Shown here: in pieces, positions 1-7,300 of the stretch | Position numbering within the stretch: position 1 is the first letter of the stretch | Layout: the number at the start of each line of letters is the position of its first letter | NCBI GenBank assembly: GCA_031284065.1 | Contig: JAITAP010000214.1 | Span: 1 to 13,431 of the forward strand | From: Prevotellaceae bacterium | GTDB taxonomy: Bacteria; Bacteroidota; Bacteroidia; Bacteroidales; UBA932 | Length of the DNA stretch: 13,431 nt | Direction of reading: 5' to 3' | Position numbers and translations under genes: made by a program | Notes under the pieces: model-generated | Database searches by the model: none | The model's input: the letters and a program-made list of their open reading frames with translations, nothing else | Told to the model about the DNA's origin: nothing

Positions 1-163
1 CTCCCCCAAGCCCTGAAAGGGCGTAATCATTAGCGTAGGGCAACGCCCTACGAACGCCGCGCCCCCGCGTCTCCCCCCAAGCCCTGAAAGGGCGTAATCA
101 TTAGCGTAGGGCAACGCCCTACGAACGCCGCGCCCCGCGCCGCCCCCAAGCCCTGAAAGGGCG
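1..163. repeat. 70-bp tandem repeat, two full copies plus a partial third, each with two hairpins
   Basis: Bases 1-70 and 71-140 are near-identical 70-bp units, and 141-163 begins a third that then diverges. Each full unit holds two perfect stem-loops. Hairpin A is GCCCT-GAA-AGGGC at 10-22 and 80-92, and again in the partial copy at 150-162. Hairpin B is an 8-bp stem with an AAC loop at 34-52 and 104-122. Units abut directly with no variable spacer, so this is not a CRISPR array. Copy 1 starts at the window edge, so the array may extend further left. No convincing coding frame crosses it. It resembles intergenic palindromic repeats (REP/MITE-like); function unknown. Confidence 0.9.
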
Positions 164-186
164 AAATCCGTTTATTTCCGCAAATT

Positions 187-278
187 GATTACGCCCCGTT
201 GGGGCTTTTGGGGCAGACGTACCGCATTTTCTTCGCAGGGCGTTGCCCTGCGCTAATGATTACGCCCTTTCAGGGCTT
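187..278. repeat. Inverted, diverged copies of the 70-bp unit
   Basis: Bases 234-278 are the reverse complement of the core of the 70-bp unit. They contain hairpin B as GCAGGGC-GTT-GCCCTGC (235-251) and hairpin A as GCCCT-TTC-AGGGC (264-276). Bases 187-213 hold a second, more diverged inverted hairpin A, GCCCC-GTT-GGGGC (193-205), followed by TTTT. Stem substitutions between copies are paired: T-A becomes C-G in each stem. Together with bases 1-163 this gives an inverted-repeat, REPIN-like layout. The 193-209 hairpin with its T-run could act as a plus-strand terminator, but no plus-strand gene is seen upstream of it. Confidence 0.8.
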
Positions 279-313
279 AACTCCCTGCGGGACTTGGGGC
301 GCAAGCAATAACT

Positions 314-383
314 CTCAACCCTCAATTCTCAACTCTCAACCCTCAATTCTCAACCCTCAATTTTCAATTCTCAACCCTCAACT
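314..383. repeat. Heptanucleotide array, ten 7-bp units of CTCAAYY type
   Basis: Ten contiguous 7-bp units run from 314 to 383. They are variants of CTCAACC, CTCAATT and CTCAACT, with one TTCAATT at 363-369. The array ends 23 bp beyond the dnaE stop codon, on its 3' side. Short arrays of this composition are common between genes in Bacteroidales, as I recall. No gene is seen in the rest of 279-406. Copy number could vary by slippage, but the array is not in a coding frame or at a recognisable promoter. Confidence 0.9.
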
Positions 384-406
384 CTTATGCCGGCGAGGTT
401 CAGCAT

Positions 407-3400
407 TTATGCAATGGAAAAGTTGAGGTGATTTTCGGTTAAAAATCTGTCGAGCTCTTTGGTAAAGGTTACCAAGTGCTTGCGCGAAAAGAGCTCTACC
501 TTAACGCCGTGCTCCGCGTCGAACACTTTGAGGCAAAACCTCGCCGAGCCTTGGGGCTGCGCGGCAAGGTTGTCCGCAAGCTCGTCGATAAACATTCCGT
601 TTATGTCGCCAATGTCGATGGTGGCCGTAATTTTCTTAATCCCCTGCTTCATGATTTCGCTCAGGAGCTCCATTTTGGTAACTTTCACCTCCAGCTCTCT
701 TGGCGCGGGTCCGCTGCTTTGCTGCTGTGCGCCGCCAAATTTTCTCCTCTCCTGCACCGTAGCGTGAATAAACAGCGCATAGCCTTCCTTAAAGTACTGC
801 TTGAACGTGAGGTAGTCGTTCCCGAACATTGTAAATTCGTGGCTGCCCGAAAAGTCTTCTATGGTTAGCCTTCCGTAGGGGTTGTTGTTTTTTGTCATGT
901 ACTCCGTCGCTTTGGTTACCAGCCCGGCCAGCTTCAGGCTTCTGCCGTAGAGCGCGTCGAGGTTTCCAAAAGCGGAAACGTTACAGTTGGCCATTTGCTG
1001 CATTACGGTTGCGAATTCGTCGAGCGGGTGCGAGGAGAGGTATATGCCGACGAGCTCTCGCTCCCGGTTGAGCATTGTCAGCTTGTTCATGTCGGCGGGT
1101 ACTGCCGGAGGCTTGGGTTGCTGCACCACGTCGATGTCTGCGCTTCCGCCAAAAAGCGATTGCTGCTGCGAGTTTTTGCTCTGCTGCTGCAACGTGCCAA
1201 AGCGTATGAGAGCGTCAACAAACGTAGCGCCGTCGCTGCCTGCGGGTATCGTGTACGCTGGCCTGTCTATTTTGAGGCTGTCCAGCGCACCCGAGCCGGC
1301 AAGGGATTCGAGCGTTTTTTTGTTGCACGATTGCAGGTTGACGCGCTCCACAAGGTCGTAGATGCTCCTGAACGCCCCGTGCGCCTTGCGCTCCTCAATG
1401 ATGTTGATAACGGCATTTTCGCCCACGCCTTTTATGGCGCCCAGCCCAAAGCGGATGTTTCCGTCCTTGTTTACGGTGAACGTGAGCAAGCTTTCGTTCA
1501 CGTCGGGGCTGAGCACGGCGATGTTCATGTAGCGGCATTCGTCCATGAATTTCGACACTTCGTCGATGTTGGAGAGGTTGCAGCTGAGCAGCGCCGCCAT
1601 GTACTCCGACGGGTAGTTGGCCTTGAGGTAGGCGGTTTGGTAGGCTACCCACGAGTAGCAGGTGGCGTGCGACTTGTTGAATGCGTATTCGGCAAACGCC
1701 GTCCAGTCGCTCCAGATTTTCTCGACAATATTTTCGTCGTGCTTTCGGCTCTTGCATCCCTCCAGAAACTTCGGCTTCAGCTTGTCCAGCTTTTCCCTGA
1801 TTTTTTTCCCCATAGCCTTTCGCAGCTCGTCGCTCTCCCCGCGCGTGAACCCCGCGAGCTTGCGCGACAGTAGCATGACCTGCTCCTGATACACGGTAAT
1901 GCCGTACGTTTCGTTCAGAAATTCCTCCATGTCGGGGATGTCGTAGGTTATCTTTTTGCGCCCCTGCTTGCGGTCGATAAAGTCGGGGATGTAGCCCATA
2001 GGGCCCGGGCGGTACAGGGCGTTCATGGCGATGAGGTCTTCAAACTTTGTGGGTTGGAGGTTTCGCAGGTGCTTGCGCATACCGTCGCTTTCAAACTGGA
2101 ACGTGCCAATGGTGTTGCCGCGGCTGTACAGCTCGTAGGTTGCCTTGTCGTCAATCGGGATGTTGTCGATATCGACGTCAACGCTGCGGCTCTGCTTTAT
2201 GTTGGCCACAGCCTCCTTGAGGATGGAGAGGGTTTTCAGCCCCAGAAAGTCCATTTTTATCAGCCCCACGTCCTCTACCTTTGCGCCTTCGTACTGCGTT
2301 ACGGCGATTCTTTTTTTCTCCCTGCCGGCGCTGTTGTCCTTATCCTCTGTGGTGCTGATGGGCACAAAGTTGGCGAGGTCGTCTGCGCCGATGATGACGC
2401 CGCACGCGTGCACGCCTACGTTGCGCACCGTTCCCTCGAGTATTTGCGCAAACTTGATGGTGTCGCTCATCAGCGGGTCTCTCGATTCTGCGGCAGCCTT
2501 CATCTCCGGAATACTCTCCACCGCGTTTTTTACTGAGGCGGCGTTGCGCGGCAGCTGGTCTATAAGGGCTGAGAGGCGGTTGCTCTCTTGCAGCGGCAGC
2601 TTCTGCACGCGCGCCACGTCCTTGATGGCAGACTTGGCAGCCATTGTGCCGAACGTTACAATCTGCGCCACCTTTTCTTTGCCGTACTTGTCGGTAACGT
2701 ACTGCAAGACCTTGTCGCGCCCGTTATCGTCAAAGTCAATGTCGATGTCGGGCATGGAGATTCTGTCGGGGTTAAGGAAGCGCTCAAACAGCAGGTCGTA
2801 CTTGAGGGGGTCAATATCGGTAATGCGGAGGCAGTACGCCACCACCGAGCCGGCCGCCGAGCCTCGCCCGGGGCCAACCCACACGCCCATTTCGCGGGCT
2901 GCCGCGATAAAATCCTGCACAATGAGAAAGTAGCCCGGAAAGCCCATGTTAATCATGGTATCCAGCTCAAAGTCTATGCGGTCTTTTATTTCCTGCGTAA
3001 TTTCGGGGTAACGCCTCTTTGCGCCCGGCACGTTGCCCTTTTCCACGCCGTTGTAGGCGAGGTGGCGCAGGTAGTCGCCGTCGTGCTCAAACCCTTCGGG
3101 CAGCGGGAACTTGGGCATGATAGCCCGGCTGTTGATGTCGTAAAATTCTACCTTGTCGGCTACTTCGAGCGTGTTGGCCAGCGCCTCGGGAATATCGGCG
3201 AAGAGCGCCTGCATTTCGGCGGCGCTTTTGAACCACTCCTGCCTCGTGTAGCGCATGCGCGAGGGGTCGTTCACGTCGGCGGCGGTGCTGATGCACAGCA
3301 GGCGGTCGTGCGCCTGCGCCTCATTTTCGTTCACAAAGTGCACGTCGTTGGTGGCAATGCACTTCACGCCCAGCCTTTGCCCCAGCTCCACCAGCTTTTC

Positions 3401-4096
3401 GTTGACGAGCTGCTGCTTTGGGTAAACGCTATGCTCGGCCGTAGGGTCGGTAGCTTTGTGCCGTTGCAGCTCCAAGTAGTAGTCGTCGCCAAACAGCGCC
3501 TTGAACCACAGGATATTTTTTTCGGCGCTTGCCAAATCGTTTTTCTGGATGTACTGCGGAATTTCCCCGCCCAGGCACGCCGACGAAACGATAAGCCCCT
3601 CGTGGTACTTTTCCAGAATTTCCTTATCAATGCGCGGTTTGCCGTAAAATCCCTCCAGAAAGCCCAGCGATACGAGCTTCATAAGGTTGTGGTATCCGGC
3701 TTTGTTTTTTGCCAGCAAAATGAGGTGGTCGCCGCTGAGGTCATCCCTTCCTTTTCTGTCAAACCGGCTCTCCGTAGCCACGTACACCTCGCAGCCAATG
3801 ATGGGCTTAAAGCGTTTTGCCTTTACCTCGTGCAGCTGTAGCCTGAGCGCGGCAATGCCCTCGCCCTTTTGCTCCGCTTCCTCTACTTGCTTTTCGATAG
3901 CCGCAATGGACTTATTCAGGTCGCCGTTCTTTTTTGCGATGTAGTCAAAAAACTCCTTCACGCCGTACATGTTGCCGTGGTCGGTTATGGCCACAGCCTT
4001 CATGCCGTCGGCAATGGCCTTGTCAACAAGGTGGGAGATTTTTGACGCGCCGTCGAGAATGGAGTACTCCGTGTGAACGTGAAGGTGAACGAACAT
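407..4096 (-). CDS. dnaE: DNA polymerase III alpha subunit (replicative polymerase)
   Basis: This is the catalytic subunit of the chromosomal replicase, 1229 residues, a normal length for Bacteroidota DnaE. The N-terminal PHP domain (about 1-275) starts with HLHVHTEYS and keeps candidate metal ligands H6, H8, D39-H40, E103 and D251/H253. The C-family polymerase core follows. VGPGRGSAAGS lies at 407-417. MPDIDIDF at 448-455 supplies catalytic D452 and D454, and KMDFLGL at 614-620 supplies D616. A helix-hairpin-helix-like stretch around 905-940 precedes QQSLF (978-982), a good match to the sliding-clamp-binding motif. An OB-fold lies at about 1050-1140 (KLAGLV to the GRLTIEDF region). The start at 4096 begins directly on the PHP domain. 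The downstream side is repeats, so no gene follows in an operon within the window. Family assignment is near certain; the proofreading role of the PHP domain is open. Confidence 0.98.
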   Translation of the reverse strand: MFVHLHVHTEYSILDGASKISHLVDKAIADGMKAVAITDHGNMYGVKEFFDYIAKKNGDLNKSIAAIEKQVEEAEQKGEGIAALRLQLHEVKAKRFKPIIGCEVYVATESRFDRKGRDDLSGDHLILLAKNKAGYHNLMKLVSLGFLEGFYGKPRIDKEILEKYHEGLIVSSACLGGEIPQYIQKNDLASAEKNILWFKALFGDDYYLELQRHKATDPTAEHSVYPKQQLVNEKLVELGQRLGVKCIATNDVHFVNENEAQAHDRLLCISTAADVNDPSRMRYTRQEWFKSAAEMQALFADIPEALANTLEVADKVEFYDINSRAIMPKFPLPEGFEHDGDYLRHLAYNGVEKGNVPGAKRRYPEITQEIKDRIDFELDTMINMGFPGYFLIVQDFIAAAREMGVWVGPGRGSAAGSVVAYCLRITDIDPLKYDLLFERFLNPDRISMPDIDIDFDDNGRDKVLQYVTDKYGKEKVAQIVTFGTMAAKSAIKDVARVQKLPLQESNRLSALIDQLPRNAASVKNAVESIPEMKAAAESRDPLMSDTIKFAQILEGTVRNVGVHACGVIIGADDLANFVPISTTEDKDNSAGREKKRIAVTQYEGAKVEDVGLIKMDFLGLKTLSILKEAVANIKQSRSVDVDIDNIPIDDKATYELYSRGNTIGTFQFESDGMRKHLRNLQPTKFEDLIAMNALYRPGPMGYIPDFIDRKQGRKKITYDIPDMEEFLNETYGITVYQEQVMLLSRKLAGFTRGESDELRKAMGKKIREKLDKLKPKFLEGCKSRKHDENIVEKIWSDWTAFAEYAFNKSHATCYSWVAYQTAYLKANYPSEYMAALLSCNLSNIDEVSKFMDECRYMNIAVLSPDVNESLLTFTVNKDGNIRFGLGAIKGVGENAVINIIEERKAHGAFRSIYDLVERVNLQSCNKKTLESLAGSGALDSLKIDRPAYTIPAGSDGATFVDALIRFGTLQQQSKNSQQQSLFGGSADIDVVQQPKPPAVPADMNKLTMLNRERELVGIYLSSHPLDEFATVMQQMANCNVSAFGNLDALYGRSLKLAGLVTKATEYMTKNNNPYGRLTIEDFSGSHEFTMFGNDYLTFKQYFKEGYALFIHATVQERRKFGGAQQQSSGPAPRELEVKVTKMELLSEIMKQGIKKITATIDIGDINGMFIDELADNLAAQPQGSARFCLKVFDAEHGVKVELFSRKHLVTFTKELDRFLTENHLNFSIA

Positions 4097-4131
4097 GGTA
4101 TGCGGGGTTTTTTATATGAAAATTTTCAGGG

Positions 4132-4139
4132 TAAAAGTA
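4132..4139 (-). promoter_or_regulatory. Candidate dnaE promoter, -7 element TACTTTTA
   Basis: On the minus strand, TACTTTTA matches 7 of 8 positions of the Bacteroidota -7 consensus TAnnTTTG. It ends 35 bp upstream of the dnaE ATG. No clear -33 TTTG is seen at the usual distance, so support rests on the -7 match and its position. No Shine-Dalgarno sequence precedes the start, which is normal in this phylum. Confidence 0.35.
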
Positions 4140-4213
4140 CAAAAATTCCTGCCTTGCCGAATAGAAAACCGGAAAAATAGTAATTAACAGGGGGGGGACG
4201 TAAGCCGGTTCTA

Positions 4214-4236
4214 CGCGGGCGCGGCAACGCCCAGCG
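4214..4236. repeat. Hairpin GGGCG-CGGCAA-CGCCC, possible relic of the left-hand repeat family
   Basis: A 5-bp perfect GC stem (4217-4221 with 4228-4232) extends by three more pairs past a bulged A. Its GCAACGCCC half resembles hairpin B of the repeats at 34-52 and 104-122. It lies between dnaE and the giant enzyme gene. No T-run follows on the minus strand, so it is a poor intrinsic terminator for the enzyme gene. Apart from this, the 4097-4357 gap contains a G8 run (4190-4197), the dnaE promoter candidate and the tandem repeat at 4279-4353, but no gene. Confidence 0.45.
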
Positions 4237-4278
4237 TTTGGCGGCAGGGTGGGAGATTCCTCGCTTCGCTCGGAATGT

Positions 4279-4353
4279 CGAAAGTGGCGACGGAGTTTGG
4301 CGAAAGTGGCGACGGAATGGCGAAAGAGGCGACGGAGTGGCGATGGAATGGCG
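4279..4353. repeat. Short tandem repeat, 20-22 bp period, just beyond the giant enzyme stop codon
   Basis: Three units follow one another: 4279-4300 (22 bp), 4301-4320 (20 bp) and 4321-4340 (20 bp). They share CGAAAGTGGCGACGGA with few changes. A shortened fourth unit occupies 4341-4353. The array ends 4 bp before the stop codon of the minus-strand enzyme gene at 4358, so it would form the start of that mRNA's 3' untranslated region. It is adjacent to AGATTCCTCGCTTCGCTCGG at 4254-4273, a phrase that I recall, unverified, from intergenic repeats elsewhere. Confidence 0.8.
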
Positions 4354-4357
4354 TGGA

Positions 4358-7300
4358 TTACCGCTGGGGAGTTCTCAGCTCCTTTGCTACCGTTACCTTT
4401 CCGGATGCGTGGCGTTTTTTTACAATGTAAACGCCGGGGAGCAGAATTTCGCGGACTTCCTGCCCCTGCATGTTGTACAGCTCCGTTTTTACCACCGGGT
4501 CGTTGGCGGCAACGTCAGCAATGCCGGTAGCAGGTGGGGTGGGTGGCGGAACAACAGCGACAACGGCAGCGGTTATGCCTATGGCAATATCGGAAGTCAG
4601 GTTGGGGATGGTTGCGGTGTAAACGCCGGCGGCGTCCGGCGCGTCAAGGGGATGGGGTGCGCCGCCTGCGGTTACCTCAGGATTTTCGTAGCCCGAATCC
4701 ACCGTAAAGCGGAGCGTCAGCGAGCCGCCGTACAATACCCGGCAGGGGCTGCCAACGGGGGGATAGATTACCGTAACGCCCGGAGAAACGCTAAAGCTTA
4801 CGGCAACTGCATTTACCTTTTTCTCCACGCGCAGCTGCGGACGCTTGGCGGCGTCGCTCGCCTCGCGCGAGTGGAAATTTACCCATGTCGTTCCGTCATC
4901 CCTTTTGGTGGAGCGGATTTGAATGGTCAGCACGCTGTCGCCGTTGGCAATTTCCTGCAAAATAAGCTCCGTTACGTCCACAACCACCTCGCCTGCGGCA
5001 AATCCGGCAACTGTGTCTATCGGAGGGCTGTCGGGGGCGGGCTTGTTTGTCCACAGAATACCGGTTTCCGTCCAGCTGTCGTCACTTACCCTGCTGAACA
5101 GCCACTCTGTGTAGGCAATGCGAGTTCCCGCGCTCTCAATAGACAGCGCCAGCTCTACTTTTTCAACAGAATCGGGGCGAATGTTGCTCAAAGAGAACTT
5201 GAGGTAGGCGTGCCGACGGTAGTCGTCGCCGTTATCTTCCTTAACCTCTATGATGGGATTTTGTCCTTGATTGACGTATCCGCCGCGAACAAAAGCGTCT
5301 TCTATTGCGGCAAAGGCAACAACTTCGGCGGTTACGGCGGGGCCTGGCGTGTAAATGTCGATGGTAAAGCTCGCCGAAGCTCCCTTGCAGGGCGGCTGGG
5401 GCAGCGCGCACTCCAACTCCCTTTCGTCGGGCAGCGCGGTGGAGGAGAAGCGCAGCTTAAGCGTGGAGGCGGATTGCGAGGGGTCGGCAACGTGCACCTT
5501 GACCGAAGCGGCGGCAACATTTTTCAGCATCACAGCGCAGGCCTTGTCGGTGCGGAGGGTGAAGCCGGAGGCGGCAAGGGTTGCCGCCTTGTAGAATATG
5601 GCCTGCACCATGCCCTGCGCTTTGTGCCGCACCGCCTGCACGGAGTCGGTGTTGGCAAGTATTTCGACGTCGCTTGCGCTGTACGACTTTACGCCGCTTG
5701 CGTCCACGTTTGGCAGCACAATGTAGGCGTAGCTGCCGCCGGAGGGCTTCACGGCGTGGTCAAACCAAAGCTTAAAGACGCTTTTGGTTACGCTGCCGGT
5801 GTACGCTGTGTTGATGGCGCTCCAGCTGCCCTGCTGCTCCCGGGTTTCCAGCTTGAGGGTTCCGCCCTGCGGAAAAATGTAGCCCACCTTGTTGTGGTGT
5901 ATCCATCCGGCGCTGCGGTAGTCGTAGCTGCCGCCCGCCGCCGCAACGGTTTCGGCTCCGCCAAGGGAAACGGTTACCGCTCCTTTGAGCAGGCACTGGT
6001 TTACGGTGGTACTAATTTGCTCCGCCGCCGAAGACTGTATGCCCGCCCCCAGGCACACTATTTCTTTGCCAAAAAAAAACCACGCTTTTTTTGCGGCAGT
6101 GTTTACGCCGTTGCTTTGGTCGTTCAGGGCGTACGCGCTTGCGCCGTAAACGCTGTCGGTTACCCCGCCCGCAAATCCGGACGTGCCGAAAGTTCCCCAC
6201 TCCGCAGGCTTGGGGATGGACGTTTTTTGCGGAGCGGTAACCCCGGGGATTTTTGTCCACTCCCACACGGGGAAAATGTCCACGTACTCATCCCCGTCCA
6301 CAGCAATGGCGGTAGCGCCGTCGGCAAGGAAGTACCCCTTAAGGTTTTCGCCGTTGCCGTTTTCGTTGCGGTAGGTGCGGGTAGAGACCGTGCGCACGTC
6401 AAAAGTGTACTCCGGCGAGGTGTAGAGCGTATAATCCGCGCAAAAGAAGTGCGTATGCTTCCTCTCAAGCCCGTAGCCTCCGTGCGCTGTTCCCTTCAGC
6501 CGCACTACGGCAGAATCGTAGAGCGCGGCGTTGCTTGGGTCGAGGAATTTCGTCTTGCCAAACAGCCCCGCAAGCGAGGACTGGTCTAAGGCGTCGGGAC
6601 GCGCCAGCCCTCTCCCCAGCACGTTGTACAAAAAATATTTGCCCCTGATAATCCGCATGTAGGATTCTCGCACGAAGCGGGTCAGCAGGTTGAGCTTTTC
6701 GCCGGACATGGCATACGGCGTTTCCCGCAGGCAAACGGCAATGTTGACCACGTTTCCCGCAAAGCTCGACCCGTACCCTCCGGTGTAGAATTGCGGGCCG
6801 TGCTGCATGATGGACAAATCGTGCTGCAAGCCCTCCGTTGCCGTTGTCAGCTCAATGGGCAGGTACACCTGCTGCGCCCCGAAAGCCAAATCGGCGGCAT
6901 TTTTGGTCAGGCAGGCTCTGTAAATCCAGTGGGTGGCAATGTCTATCTTGTTTGCGCCCGTGCCCTGCGAGCCGCTCTGGTCGGGTCGTCCGCCAATATC
7001 CTTCATCCGCTGCGTCATTTTGTTTTCCAGCCCGTCCGGCAGGGGAACCGCACCGGCGCGCATCAGGATAAGGATAACGCCCACCCGCTGCGGGCACCCG
7101 ATTTGCTGCATGTACCAGTTGGAGCTGCGCGGGTCGCTGGTGTGCCAATAGTCGAGGGCGGCGCTGATTTTGGCGTGCAAATCGCTGTTTCCGGCGCAGG
7201 AAGAGGTGGAGAGCGTATAGGCAAGCGCCAACTTTTTCAGGCGGTCGAGGTGGTTGACAGGCTCCCAGTTGGTTTGCTCTCTGCTGTCGTAGGGAATATC

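Noticed and set aside
1..163. CRISPR array
   Set aside because: The 70-bp units are adjacent and nearly identical throughout, with no unique spacers between short repeats, and no cas gene is present.
193..209. Intrinsic terminator GCCCCGTTGGGGCTTTT
   Set aside because: It is oriented for plus-strand transcription and no plus-strand gene precedes it. It is better explained as a diverged copy of repeat hairpin A.
199..426. 75-residue plus-strand open frame
   Set aside because: It is a translation of the inverted repeat and the heptamer array, with a repetitive low-complexity product.
4238..6589. 783-residue plus-strand open frame
   Set aside because: It is antisense to the PL8 enzyme, has no recognisable domain, and comes from GC-rich codon bias. 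The same applies to 8267-9829, 2588-3841 and 995-1873.
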